NCBI GenBank assembly: GCA_964633205.1
Contig: CAZWFN010000005.1
Span: 1 to 64,000 of the forward strand
Length of the DNA: 64,000 bases
Origin: CAYVQE01 sp964633205
GTDB taxonomy: Bacteria; Myxococcota; B64-G9
Direction of reading: 5' to 3'
Shown piece by piece: positions 29,508 through 38,466 of the stretch. The notes under the pieces are model-generated. The model worked only from the letters and a program-made list of their open reading frames with translations, was not told where the DNA came from and made no database searches. Position numbers and translations under genes: made by a program. Every line of letters starts with the position of its first letter. Position 1 is the first letter of the stretch.

Positions 29508-30530
29508 CTATCCGTCCAGCCCGCCCATGGTCAGCGCCATGATCGCTTTTTGTACGTGCAGCCGGTTCTCGGCCACGTCGTAGATGATCGAGCGATCGCC
29601 CGAGGCCACCCCGTCGCTGACCTCGTGGCCGCGGTCTATGGGCATGGGGTGGGTGAACAGGGCGTTTTCGGTGCGCTTCATCTTGGCCTCGTCGCAGATC
29701 CAGTCGTTGAGCTTCAGCGCGCGCTCGACCTCCTCGGCCTTGTGGAACTCGCCGTCGCGGTAGGTGTCCGGGTGCATCCAGTTGCGCGAGTAGACCACGT
29801 GGGCGCCGTCGTAGCACTCGATCGGGTCGTGGCTGACCTCGAAGCTGGCGCCGCTGTCCTTGCAGTTCTTCTTCGTCGCCTCGATCACCTCCGGGTCCAG
29901 GTCGTAGCCCTCGGGATGGGCCAGGGTGACGTCCATGCCGAAGCGCGAGCAGATCAGCAGGCTCTCCTGCACCGAGCACCAGGAGCGGGCCAGCGCGCCG
30001 TGGCCCCAGACCTGCAGCAGCTTCTTGCCCTTGAGCTTGTCGCGGCCGAGGTGCTGCCACAGCCCCTGTACGTCGGCCAGGCCCTGGCAGGGGTGGTACT
30101 TGTCGTGGGCCATCGAGACGACCGGGATGTCGGCCCAGCGGGCGTACTCGGCGAGCAGCTCGTGGCCGGCGCCGTAGTGCGGGATCTTGTCTTCCAGCAC
30201 GCGGATGCCGATGCCGCAGGCGTAGCGGCTCATCACCCGGGCGGCGTCCTCGATGGTCTCGCCGGCGCTCTTGGCGGTCTTGAGCCGCATGCTCTTGGGC
30301 TCGAGGAACTGGGCGTGGCCGCCGAGCTCGGTGGCGGCGCACTCGAAGCTCTGCCGGGTGCGGACCGAGGGGTTGTAGAAGAACATGAAGAAGGTCTTGC
30401 GGTCGAGCACGTGGGCATACTTCTCGCCGTCGCGCTCGCGTTTCATGTCCTCGGCCAGCTCCAGAATGCGGATCAGCTCGTCCAGCGACCAGTCCTGGGT
30501 GCTCAGCAGGTGCTTTCCCTTGAGGCTCAT
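29508..30530 (-). CDS. Carbamoyltransferase of the ornithine/acetylornithine/YgeW-like superfamily, substrate uncertain
   Basis: 340 residues from ATG 30530 (AAGGAG upstream). The carbamoyl-phosphate site NPSVRTR (53-59) and HPCQGLADVQGL are intact. The N-terminus (LLSTQDWS) and C-terminus (AENRLHVQKAIMAL) recall N-acetylornithine carbamoyltransferase, while GMDVTLAHPEGYDL recalls the YgeW type. The amino-acid-binding HCLP motif of ornithine enzymes reads HPMP (294-297), followed by DRGHEVSDGV, closer to aspartate carbamoyltransferase wording. Pairing with carbamate kinase 10 bases downstream suggests catabolic use: phosphorolysis of a carbamoylated amine or amide to carbamoyl phosphate, then ATP. 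Anabolic acetylornithine carbamoylation is the main alternative. Confidence 0.85.
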   Translation of the reverse strand: MSLKGKHLLSTQDWSLDELIRILELAEDMKRERDGEKYAHVLDRKTFFMFFYNPSVRTRQSFECAATELGGHAQFLEPKSMRLKTAKSAGETIEDAARVMSRYACGIGIRVLEDKIPHYGAGHELLAEYARWADIPVVSMAHDKYHPCQGLADVQGLWQHLGRDKLKGKKLLQVWGHGALARSWCSVQESLLICSRFGMDVTLAHPEGYDLDPEVIEATKKNCKDSGASFEVSHDPIECYDGAHVVYSRNWMHPDTYRDGEFHKAEEVERALKLNDWICDEAKMKRTENALFTHPMPIDRGHEVSDGVASGDRSIIYDVAENRLHVQKAIMALTMGGLDG

Positions 30531-30784
30531 CGATCGATCTCCTTCTTTCGGTCCGCCCACGTCGCCGCGGGGTCGGCTTGATCTCGCGACGGGGCGGGTG
30601 TAGAGTCATTTGCGCACTCCCGCGCCGCTGGGGCGGAGGAGCACGAACCATCGAACCCGCGACTTCAACGCATGCACGGGGCGTCCGGTGGAAACGGACG
30701 GGGCCGCGCAGGCCGGCGGCGCCCGGTCGGCGCAGCCGCCGGCGGGCAACCGAAGACGCCTAGCAGACCGGCCGGGTGGCGTCA

Positions 30785-31699
30785 ATGTTTTTCGCAATCG
30801 ATCATGGCCGGTTCTCGCTGCGCTGGCTGTGTCTCTGTTCGGTGTTGGGCCTGGGGTGGGCGGTGACCGGCTGCGATGAGGCCTCGCCGACCGATGCCTG
30901 CATCGACTCCGACCTGGGCCGCTTCGGGTTCATCGGGCTGCAGCCCTTGCCGGGTGGAGGCTGCGAGGCGCGTTACCGCGATCCGCGTGGTGCCCTGGCC
31001 CGGGTGCGGGTGCGGGCCCACCGGCCCGGCCTGTTCGCCGACGCCGGCTTCCCCGGGGACTTCGAGAACCAGAAGATCTTCGTCCGCGCTGGCGACGACC
31101 ACCAGCTGGTCAGCTGGTACGGCGAGCGGATGGCGGTGGAGGTGGAGCTGGCGGGTCTGGCCCGGCCCGAGGGGCCGGTGCTGCGTGCCTACCTGCACCG
31201 CTACCCGTCGCAGGTGCTCGACGCGGTCGAGGCCGTCGAGCGCGACGTCGAGATGCTGCGCCAGACCAGCCGGCAGCGGCCGGGCGACGCCCGGGTCCAT
31301 CTGAAGCTGGCCCGCAACTACCGGCGTTTGGGCAACACCGAGATGGCCGCCCACGAGTTCCACATCGCGGTGGAAAAGGACCGCGGCTGCGCCGTGTGCT
31401 ACCTGGAGATGGGCACGCTCTACCGCGAGCTGCGCCACTGGGACTTGTCGATCCGGGCGCTACGCAAGGCGGCCGTGCTGCGGCCCGATCAACCGCGGGC
31501 CTGGTTGTTGCTGGGCGACGTGGCCTACGACGTGCGCAACCGGCTCGAGGCGCTGCGCGGCTACTCCAAGGCGCTGGCGGCAGGTCTCGCCGGGCAGGAC
31601 CGCCAGCGGGCCAGCACCCGGCTGGCCGAGCTGCGCGGCGGCAAGTTCATGATCCAGCTGCTGCCCGGCGCCAGCGCCCAACCCGATGGCGGCCGGTGA
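30785..31699 (+). CDS. TPR lipoprotein of unknown function
   Basis: 304 residues from ATG 30785; an in-frame GTG at 30776 is equally possible, as neither has a clear ribosome site. The signal peptide ends in a plausible lipobox (AVTGC, Cys30 from the ATG). The N-terminal half (about 40-150) is beta-rich with LQPLPGGGCEARYRDPRG and similar segments. The C-terminal half (about 165-280) has three TPR units (VHLKLARNYRRLGNTEMAAHEF, CYLEMGTLYRELRHW, AWLLLGDVAYDVRNRLEAL). It probably acts as a protein-binding scaffold at the outer or inner membrane. The 254-base region upstream (30531-30784) has no other gene; a tRNA-like T-loop string there was rejected. Confidence 0.65.
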   Translation: MFFAIDHGRFSLRWLCLCSVLGLGWAVTGCDEASPTDACIDSDLGRFGFIGLQPLPGGGCEARYRDPRGALARVRVRAHRPGLFADAGFPGDFENQKIFVRAGDDHQLVSWYGERMAVEVELAGLARPEGPVLRAYLHRYPSQVLDAVEAVERDVEMLRQTSRQRPGDARVHLKLARNYRRLGNTEMAAHEFHIAVEKDRGCAVCYLEMGTLYRELRHWDLSIRALRKAAVLRPDQPRAWLLLGDVAYDVRNRLEALRGYSKALAAGLAGQDRQRASTRLAELRGGKFMIQLLPGASAQPDGGR

Positions 31700-31707
31700 G
31701 CGTTCGC

Positions 31708-31737
31708 TTGTATCGGACCGCGGCGCAGCGTTAGACT
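31708..31737 (+). promoter_or_regulatory. Possible promoter for the Cys-rich lipoprotein
   Basis: -35 TTGTAT (31708-31713), an 18-base spacer and -10 TAGACT (31732-31737), 64 bases before ATG 31801. The hexamers are only partial matches (TTG plus weak; 4 of 6). Confidence 0.3.
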
Positions 31738-31800
31738 CGGGAAGCGATGGTTGAGATGAGAACCGAACGGCCGGTCCGGCGGCGACCGGGAGGTGAAGGC

Positions 31801-33489
31801 ATGTGGAAGAAGAGCTTGTGCGTGTTGGCGATGTTGCTGTTGGCCGGGGCGGTGACCGGTCTGGTCGCGGCGGCCTGCAGCTCGGGCAACGGTTCCAGCT
31901 GCGACAGCGATGCGGATTGCGAGCAGGGCGAGTACTGCGCCAACGACGGCAAGTGCCACCCGCGCAGCCAGCCGGACGGCGGTGACGAGGACGGCGCGAC
32001 CACCGGCGACGACGATCAGCCTGCGGATACCGACCAGGGCCCGCCGCCTTGTGAGCACGACCGCGATTGCCCCCCGGACCAGGTCTGCGACGGCAGCGAC
32101 TGCGTGGCCGGTGATGACTGCTCGGCCGACTACAACTGCGACATCGCCACCGAGTACTGCCACCCCGAGGGCAAGGTGTGCAAGCAGCGCTCCCAGCTGT
32201 GCGAGCCCTGCGCGCAGGACTACGAGTGCCCCGATCCGGGCGAGGGCGACATGTGCGTCGTCTACCCCGGCGGCCAGAGCTACTGCGGCAAGGCCTGCGG
32301 CAACCAGGGCTGCCCGCCCGGGTACGTCTGCGATCCGGACTACGGCTCGGGCACCGGGCCCAACCCCTACCAGTGCGTCTCCAACACCGGCGACTGCGGC
32401 GACCAGTTCGTCTGCCACTCGGACGAGGACTGCGCCGCCAACCAGGTCTGCAACCTGGCCCAGGGCACCTGCGTGCCCAAGTGCATCGACGACACCTCCT
32501 GTGCCGCCGGGCTGAAGTGCCACTACACCGGCCACTGCGCCGAGCCTTGCAGCACCGACGCCGACTGTGAGGGCGATCTGATCTGCTGCACCCCGGGCCG
32601 CGGCTTCTGCGGTCCCGACTCCACCGGCAAGTGCCGGCCGGAAGGCTGCGTGCTGCACTCCGAGTGCCTGCTGGCCGAGGGCGACTCGCTGGGCTACTGC
32701 GACAAGACCACCCACGAGTGCAAGACCGGCTGCCGGGCGGCCGACCCGAACACGGTCAACGACTGCAAGTCGGGCATGAAGTGCACCTGCGTCAACGGCA
32801 GCGCCACCTGTGACGAATACGACTGCTGCGGCGATCCCGGCCAGCCGTGTCTGTGCGATCCGACCATCGAGGACTGTTCCGAGGTCGAGGTCTGCACCGA
32901 CGGGCTGTGCGAGGAGATCCCGTGTCACGAGCGCGGCGACGTCAGCATCGCCTGCGGCCGCAACCAGGTTTGCTGCGGCTGGCCGCTGAATGACGGCTAC
33001 GACTGCCCCCAGGGGGTCGACGAGGGGGAGTGCTACACCGCCGAGGATCCGGTCTGCCGGTCCTGCAGCGAAGACGCCGAGTGCGACGTCGCTGGCTACG
33101 GCTTCGGCGAGAAGGGGGTCTGCCTGGAGGACACCGGCGACGGCAACTCATACTGCCACCTGGGCTGCCGCACCAGCCAGGACTGCCCGTCGACCTGGCA
33201 GTGCGCATACACCTACGTCCAGGGCTGCGAGCAGGCCGACCACTGCGAGCCCAGCGCCTCCTGCGAGACCGTCATCGTCACCGAGGAAGGCGAGGAGCAC
33301 AAGGGCTGTCACTGTCTGACCGACGACGACTGCCCGGACGACGCCAACGGCTTCGAGGCGCACTGCGAGCCGATGCAGATCTGCGACTACAGCGTGGATC
33401 CGCCCGATTGCCACGAGGGCAACGTGTGCAAGTACGCCAAGGCCTGCCAGTGCGGCAACTGCTGCAGCCAGTTGGTCGCGGGCGGTTGA
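31801..33489 (+). CDS. Cys-rich lipoprotein (EGF/Dickkopf-like modules)
   Basis: 562 residues with roughly 70 Cys. ATG 31801 follows GGGAGGTGAAGG and gives a signal with lipobox VAAAC. After an acidic linker (about residues 60-90) comes a series of short disulfide modules of the form CxxDxDCxxxxxC (CDSDADCEQGEYC, CEHDRDCPPDQVC, CHSDEDCAANQVC, CSTDADCEGDLICC, CRTSQDCPSTWQC, CLTDDDCPDD). The modules are irregular in length, unlike the clean tandem repeats of the protein at 9888. They probably form a rigid, calcium- or disulfide-stabilised surface protein; the ligand is unknown. A small ribbon-helix-helix-like gene follows 35 bases later. Confidence 0.75.
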   Translation: MWKKSLCVLAMLLLAGAVTGLVAAACSSGNGSSCDSDADCEQGEYCANDGKCHPRSQPDGGDEDGATTGDDDQPADTDQGPPPCEHDRDCPPDQVCDGSDCVAGDDCSADYNCDIATEYCHPEGKVCKQRSQLCEPCAQDYECPDPGEGDMCVVYPGGQSYCGKACGNQGCPPGYVCDPDYGSGTGPNPYQCVSNTGDCGDQFVCHSDEDCAANQVCNLAQGTCVPKCIDDTSCAAGLKCHYTGHCAEPCSTDADCEGDLICCTPGRGFCGPDSTGKCRPEGCVLHSECLLAEGDSLGYCDKTTHECKTGCRAADPNTVNDCKSGMKCTCVNGSATCDEYDCCGDPGQPCLCDPTIEDCSEVEVCTDGLCEEIPCHERGDVSIACGRNQVCCGWPLNDGYDCPQGVDEGECYTAEDPVCRSCSEDAECDVAGYGFGEKGVCLEDTGDGNSYCHLGCRTSQDCPSTWQCAYTYVQGCEQADHCEPSASCETVIVTEEGEEHKGCHCLTDDDCPDDANGFEAHCEPMQICDYSVDPPDCHEGNVCKYAKACQCGNCCSQLVAGG

Positions 33490-33524
33490 TCCGGGACCGG
33501 GCGGCGGATTGCGCGGGAGGACGC

Positions 33525-33845
33525 ATGGACGCGGCACCTTTCGAAGTCGATCTGGACCGGGAGAAGGTCTTCGTCGACAACCGCTGGCTGGGCCGCAGCG
33601 AGCTGGCCGGCATGCTGTCCGAGCGCTTGGCCGCAATGGACTACAACATCGGCCGGTTGTCGAGCGCCCTGGAGCAACTCGATGACACCCTGCGCTCGCT
33701 GGAGAGCTTCTCGGTCCGGTTGACCCCGGACGTGGCCGCCCAGCTGCGCGAGACCGCCGGCAAACAGGGCGTTCCGATCGGCGCGGTTATCCGCGAGGCG
33801 GTGGTGTCCTATCTTGTGGGAGCGGCGCTGAGCAAGCTCGGCTGA
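33525..33845 (+). CDS. Small ribbon-helix-helix-like protein
   Basis: 106 residues from ATG 33525 (GGGAGGAC upstream). The N-terminal part is acidic (VDLDREKVFVDNRWLGRSEL), followed by an amphipathic helix that could form a coiled coil (about 30-65). The C-terminal segment SVRLTPDVAAQLRETAGKQG with GAVIREAVVSYL fits a MetJ/Arc/CopG ribbon-helix-helix (one strand, two helices). If so, it would bind DNA as a dimer. The N-terminal extension and the lack of a toxin partner argue against a simple antitoxin. It lies between a Cys-rich lipoprotein and a convergent secreted-protein gene; nearby palindromes (33843-33854) are possible but unproven targets. Confidence 0.6.
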   Translation: MDAAPFEVDLDREKVFVDNRWLGRSELAGMLSERLAAMDYNIGRLSSALEQLDDTLRSLESFSVRLTPDVAAQLRETAGKQGVPIGAVIREAVVSYLVGAALSKLG

Positions 33846-33859
33846 GCGCGCTCACGGCG

Positions 33860-34636
33860 TCACGGTGACTCGAGCACTTCGATGGTCTCGAGCACCCACT
33901 GATCGCCGTCTTTCTGGAAGGGCTTGCCGAAGACGCGCTGGCCGATCTCGATACCGCTGGACTTCAAGTTGATGGCGGTGCGCGGATCGTCGCGGTCGAT
34001 CTTGTCGCGGCTGCCGTGGGCCAAGGCGTAGTAGCCGCGGATGGCGATCGCATCTCCCTTGGCGAAGGCCTGGCGGTGCTCGCCGGCGGTCGGTGTGCGC
34101 AGCACCCGGATGTGGAGCACGGGCACCGGCTGACAAGGCTCGAAGCCGATCACCTCGCCCACCAGGTTGGCCGGGTCGTCGCGCCGCGCTTCGGCTCCCG
34201 GCAGCGCGACCTTCTTGGAGGCCCGGATGGAACCGGCGCTGGAGACGTCGCCCATGGTGGGATCGCCGGCCGCCCCCAGGTCGCCCAGCGCGGCCAGGGC
34301 GTCGTCCATGGCCGCCTCGCCGGGCACCTCGATCGCGGCCAGCTTCTCGAGCAGGGCCGCCTCGGTCAGCGCCGGCGCCGCGAACACCAGGGTCTGGGCG
34401 TCGGTCGCCTCGACCTGTACCGGGGCCAGCCGTTCGGCCAGCTGGGCGGCCACGCGGTGGGCGTCCAGGCCCGCTGTCAGCACGAAGCGAAAGCGGCCCT
34501 CACCCGCGGGTTGCCACTGCCGGGCCGCCGCCGGCGCGTACCCGCCGTCGGCCGTGCGCACCACCAGGGCTTCACCGGCCGCGGCCGGTGCGGCCAGAGC
34601 CGCGATCGTCAACACCACCAGCCCGAATCGTCGCAT
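33860..34636 (-). CDS. Secreted protein of unknown function
   Basis: 258 residues from ATG 34636 (GGGGAGGT upstream), giving a signal peptide ending PAAA/GEA. The N-terminal half (about 20-130) is alpha/beta; a Gly/Ala/Asp hinge (about 118-145) follows. The C-terminal part (about 170-258) is beta-rich with VIGFEPCQPVPVLHIRVLR, GDAIAIRGYYALAHG and WVLETIEVLESP, resembling a small OB-like barrel. I do not recognise the family. It is convergent with the ribbon-helix-helix-like gene (14 bases between stops) and divergent from the AsmA-like gene. Confidence 0.65.
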   Translation of the reverse strand: MRRFGLVVLTIAALAAPAAAGEALVVRTADGGYAPAAARQWQPAGEGRFRFVLTAGLDAHRVAAQLAERLAPVQVEATDAQTLVFAAPALTEAALLEKLAAIEVPGEAAMDDALAALGDLGAAGDPTMGDVSSAGSIRASKKVALPGAEARRDDPANLVGEVIGFEPCQPVPVLHIRVLRTPTAGEHRQAFAKGDAIAIRGYYALAHGSRDKIDRDDPRTAINLKSSGIEIGQRVFGKPFQKDGDQWVLETIEVLESP

Positions 34637-34825
34637 CGCAACCTCCCCGATCTCTTCCATTGAAGCCCCCCGGGCCGGGGCTGTCAACCGCCGGCCGCCG
34701 CCGAATGGCCTGCGGGGCCGGACCTGGGGTTTGGACGCGCCGAGCGCGTCGGGCATTCAAACCGTGGCCACGCCAACAGCGGCCGCGACGGTGGCGGCAG
34801 ATTCAGCGCTCGGCGGCGGGTCTGC

Positions 34826-34831
34826 TATCAT
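34826..34831 (+). promoter_or_regulatory. Possible extended -10 element before the AsmA-like gene
   Basis: TATCAT preceded by TGC (34823-34825) fits an extended -10 (TGnTATAAT). Transcription would begin about 34838, only two bases before ATG 34840, implying a nearly leaderless message. The -35 is poor (TTCAGC, 34802-34807). Confidence 0.25.
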
Positions 34832-34839
34832 CGGGGGCC

Positions 34840-37800
34840 ATGGACGAACGCGCGCCACCACCGGACCCCAAAGCCAGCCGCGGCCGCCGGCGCTGGATCG
34901 CTTGTGCCGGCCGCGGCCTGCTGGTGCTGGCCGGTGTGCTGGCCGGCGTGCTGCTGCTGGTCGGCTCCTTGCTCGTGGGCCCGCTGCCCGAGGACGAGAT
35001 CCGCGATCTGGCCCTGGCCCAGCTCGCGCATCACACCGGCTGGCGGGCCAGCGCCGGCGCGCTGGAGATCGATCCGCTCAGCGGGCTGGTGCTGCGGGAC
35101 GTGGTGTTGCGACCGCCGGCCGGCTTCGAGCGGGCCCCGCTGGCCGTCGAGCGGGTGCGGGTCGAGTACAGCCTGGCCGGGCTGCTGGACGGGCGGCTGC
35201 GCGTACAGCGGCTGGTGCTCGAACGGCCCCGGCTGTCGCTGCGCTGGCGTGCCGACCGCTCCAACTTGGAGGTGCTGCTGGCCGCCCTGCAGCGCCGGCG
35301 GTCCGCGTTGGCGGCTGCCGCACCGGCGGCGGCTGCGGAGCCGGAGGCCGGGGGGCTGGAGGTGGCTCTCGACGAGCTGCGGGTGGTCGATCTGCAGCTG
35401 GAGCTGGTCGGGCCGGCCGGGTTGCAGGCGCGGTTGGACGGCGTGGACCTGCGCCTGCACGGCCGGCTGGGCGGGCCGGACGGTGTACAGTTGGCGGCCG
35501 TGCTGGCGATGCCGGTGCCGGCCGCGCCCAACCTGAGCTGGCCGCGGATCGGGCTGCGGGCCACCGTCGGCGGCCTGGCCGAGCTGAATCTCGCCGGCCG
35601 GCGGCTGACCGGCGCCGGCCGGCTGGAGATCCCGCGGCTGGAGCGGTCAGGCGCGGCCGTGACCGGGCTGATGCTGGAGTTCGCGCTGGAGCGCTCCGGA
35701 GCCGGCTGGCGGCTCGATCGGCTGCGGCTGCGGCGCGACCATCGGGTCCTGCTGGCCGCCGACGCCCGTCTGGCCGGTACGGCCAGGCGCCGGTGGATAG
35801 CGCTCGACTGGCAGCAGCTGGAATTCGATCGGGCCTTGGCCGGCCTGCTGCTCGGCGGCCGGTCTGTCGATCGGCTACCCGCCGGGCGGCTGCGCTCGGC
35901 GCAAGGGGCGCTGCGGTGGGCGCTGGACCCGGAGGGCGAGCGGCGCCTGCAGGCGCGAGTCGAGTTCGAGGCGCAGGCCCTGCGGGCCGCCGGGCTGGAG
36001 CTGGAAGACCTGGTTGGCCACGTCGATCTCGACGCCCGGCCCGGTGCCGGCGGTGGTCGGCTGCAACTGCACGGGCCGTTGCGGGCCAGGCGCCTCGGCT
36101 GGGGCGACCTGGCGGCCCGCGAGGCGGCGCTGCAGCTCGACCTGGAGGCCGGGGTGCAGCCGCTGCCGGCGGGCGGCTGGCGCTTCGACCTGGAGCACCG
36201 CTCCGCGGGCCGGCTGACCGCCGTCCAGGCCGGCCGCATCCGCTTGGCAAAGAGCCGCCTGGAGGCCGCGGCCGCAGCCGGCTGCCAGCTGGCCGCCGCC
36301 GGCGGGTTGGTCTGCCGCGATCTGGAGCTGAAGGCCGGGCTGCGCGCTGCCGGGCTGCGCCGCGACGGGTTGCACCTGGCCGGACCGGCGGTCGGGCTGG
36401 AGCTGGCGGCCGGTCGCCTGCAACGCTCGGCCGCCGGCGTACTGCAGCTGTTCGGTTTGAACGTCCGGCTGAAGGGCCAAGCCAGCCGGGCGGCGGCCGG
36501 CCCGGCGCTGCTGCTGCGGCCGGCGCTGACGCTGGAGCTCGCAGGCGGTCTCGGCGGGCGGCGGTCGCTGGATGTGGTCGCCCGTTGGCGCAGCGGTCGC
36601 ATCGCGCTGCGGCCGCTGCCCGGGTTGCCCGCCGGGGCGGCGCTGGCCGGGCTGCGCGGCGAGGCGCGGTTGCAGCTGACCGGCCTGCGGGTCGAGCGCT
36701 TGCCGCTGGCGCTGGAACTCGAGCTGGATCGGCCACGGATCGATCGCGGCGGCGATCGGCCCGCCTGGCGGCTACCGGGGGCGATCGGGGTGCGGCTGGC
36801 CGGCCGGCTCGCCACAGCCGACCGGCTGCTGATCGATCGGCTGGATGCCGACGTGGCCGGACTGCTGGATCTGACGGCCCGCGGAACGCTGCGGCGTGAG
36901 CCGCCGGGCATGGAGGTCGATTTCCACACCTCCGAACACCGGCTCCAAGCCCTGGTGGCCGCTTTGCCGGCCGATATCCGCGCCGGGATACCGCCGCTGC
37001 GCGGGCGGGTGGCGCTGCGGGGCCGCTATGCCGGTCGGTTGGCGCTGGCCCGCGATCACCGCCGGCTGCCCTTTTCGGTGGAGTTGACCGTGGCCAACCA
37101 CGACGTGGCCCTGGAGTTGCCGGCGATCGGTCTGGAGCTGGCCGGGGTGAGCGGCCCGGTGCATCTGAGCGCCGGGCCCGCGTTCGACCAGCAGGTGCGG
37201 TCGCGCCTCGAGCTGGCCGCCGAGCGGTTGCAGCTCGGCCGCGGCGGGCCGCGCATCGAGCAAGGCCGGCTGGCGCTGTCGTCGGTACTGGCCGGGCAAG
37301 GGCTGCGTTGCGACGGCCGGGCCACGGCCCGCCGGGTGTGGCTGCCGGGGGCCGGGCCGACGCCGCTGGCGGGGGTGCAGGCCGACTTCACCGCCCAGGC
37401 CACCGGCACCAAGGATCTGCGCCTGACCGAGCTGCGCCTGGCCGCGCCTTCGCTGGGGCTGAAGCTGTCCGGCCAGGCCGCGCTGCTGTGGACTCCGGGC
37501 AGCACCCACTGGAGCCAGCTGCGCTTGTCGGCCGGTGGCCGGGCGGCGTTTGCCAGCGATCAGCCGGTGGCCCTGCCCGGCGGGTTGCGCGCCAGCGGCC
37601 GTGCCAGCCTGGAGCTTACGCTGCGCTCGCTCGGGCCCGGGTTGCTCGAAGCCGGCGGTCGGCTGGACCTCGCCGGGCTCGACCTGGAGCTGCCGCTGCT
37701 GGCCGCCCGGGGCATGCGCGGTGGGGTGCCGCTGCTCCAGCGGCTGCGCGTTCATCCGGATTTGAAGCTGCTGGCGCCAGCGGCCGCGTCCGGCAGCCGC

Positions 37801-38454
37801 CGCCGGCGCTCGTCGGCCTATGCCCAGGCCCTGCGGCCGCTGGGCGGCCAGCGCCAGCGCTTTACCGTGACCCGGGCGCGCCTGGGCCCCCTGCAGCTCG
37901 AGGATCTGTCGGGCCGGCTGGCGCTCAACCGCGGGGTGTTGAGCCTGGGCGAGTTGCGGTTCGGTTTGCTGGACGGTGATGTGGTGGCCGATACCGAAGT
38001 GGTGCTGGCCCCGGCGGGCCAGCGCCGGCTGGAGCTCGACGCCGAGATGACCGGGATCGATCTGTCGGGTCTGGGAGCGCTCGAGCGCCGCGGTGCCAGC
38101 TCCATCAGCGGCAACCTGCGGCTGGGCTTCGATCTGACCGCGCGCGAACTGGACGCCGCGTTCAACCTGACCCGCATCGGCCGCCACACCTTGCAGGCCT
38201 TGCTGGAGCTGGCCGATCCGGCCCGGGCCAACCCGGGCCTGCAGCGCTTCGGGCGTTTCTTGGCTCAATACCAGGTGGTCCCGGCCGGCGCGAGCCTGGA
38301 CCTGCGCCGGGGGCTGCTTTCGTTGCGCACCCGGCTGGAGATGGGGCCGCTGGCCCGGGCCGCCGCCGGATTCATCGACGGATTCCACGGCGACACCTTC
38401 TCGGTCAGCCACGTACCGGTCGGCCACCTGCTGTCGAAGTACCTGGCTTTCTGA
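34840..38454 (+). CDS. AsmA/TamB-like inner-membrane-anchored periplasmic protein
   Basis: 1204 residues from ATG 34840; the open frame continues upstream but that part lacks coding character. A cytoplasmic RGRRR segment and one membrane helix (about residues 24-45) precede the AsmA-type start (EDEIRDLALAQLAHHTGWRA, LRDVVLRPPAGFERAPLAVERV, LLDGRLRVQRLVLERPRL). Then comes a very long Leu/Ala/Gly/Arg-rich beta region of alternating hydrophobic strands and an AsmA-like C-terminus (EMTGIDLSGL, ISGNLRLGFDLTARELDAAF). Members form hydrophobic grooves spanning the periplasm and are implicated in phospholipid transport to the outer membrane. Strong bias to Leu, Arg and Ala codons reflects extreme GC content. 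A role in envelope lipid flow is inferred from family alone. Confidence 0.75.
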   Translation: MDERAPPPDPKASRGRRRWIACAGRGLLVLAGVLAGVLLLVGSLLVGPLPEDEIRDLALAQLAHHTGWRASAGALEIDPLSGLVLRDVVLRPPAGFERAPLAVERVRVEYSLAGLLDGRLRVQRLVLERPRLSLRWRADRSNLEVLLAALQRRRSALAAAAPAAAAEPEAGGLEVALDELRVVDLQLELVGPAGLQARLDGVDLRLHGRLGGPDGVQLAAVLAMPVPAAPNLSWPRIGLRATVGGLAELNLAGRRLTGAGRLEIPRLERSGAAVTGLMLEFALERSGAGWRLDRLRLRRDHRVLLAADARLAGTARRRWIALDWQQLEFDRALAGLLLGGRSVDRLPAGRLRSAQGALRWALDPEGERRLQARVEFEAQALRAAGLELEDLVGHVDLDARPGAGGGRLQLHGPLRARRLGWGDLAAREAALQLDLEAGVQPLPAGGWRFDLEHRSAGRLTAVQAGRIRLAKSRLEAAAAAGCQLAAAGGLVCRDLELKAGLRAAGLRRDGLHLAGPAVGLELAAGRLQRSAAGVLQLFGLNVRLKGQASRAAAGPALLLRPALTLELAGGLGGRRSLDVVARWRSGRIALRPLPGLPAGAALAGLRGEARLQLTGLRVERLPLALELELDRPRIDRGGDRPAWRLPGAIGVRLAGRLATADRLLIDRLDADVAGLLDLTARGTLRREPPGMEVDFHTSEHRLQALVAALPADIRAGIPPLRGRVALRGRYAGRLALARDHRRLPFSVELTVANHDVALELPAIGLELAGVSGPVHLSAGPAFDQQVRSRLELAAERLQLGRGGPRIEQGRLALSSVLAGQGLRCDGRATARRVWLPGAGPTPLAGVQADFTAQATGTKDLRLTELRLAAPSLGLKLSGQAALLWTPGSTHWSQLRLSAGGRAAFASDQPVALPGGLRASGRASLELTLRSLGPGLLEAGGRLDLAGLDLELPLLAARGMRGGVPLLQRLRVHPDLKLLAPAAASGSRRRRSSAYAQALRPLGGQRQRFTVTRARLGPLQLEDLSGRLALNRGVLSLGELRFGLLDGDVVADTEVVLAPAGQRRLELDAEMTGIDLSGLGALERRGASSISGNLRLGFDLTARELDAAFNLTRIGRHTLQALLELADPARANPGLQRFGRFLAQYQVVPAGASLDLRRGLLSLRTRLEMGPLARAAAGFIDGFHGDTFSVSHVPVGHLLSKYLAF

Positions 38455-38466
38455 GTCGATCGGGGC

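Noticed and set aside
30630..30690. tRNA-like string GGGTTCGA on the minus strand and a GCG-TTGAAGT-CGC mini-hairpin
   Set aside because: The T-stem cannot close (no complementary bases after the loop), there is no D-arm or acceptor stem, and the two pieces are too close for a variable region.
34664..34682. AGCCCC/GGGGCT hairpin upstream of the secreted-protein gene
   Set aside because: Only 6 bp, no T-run, in a GC-rich intergenic region where such stems are expected by chance.
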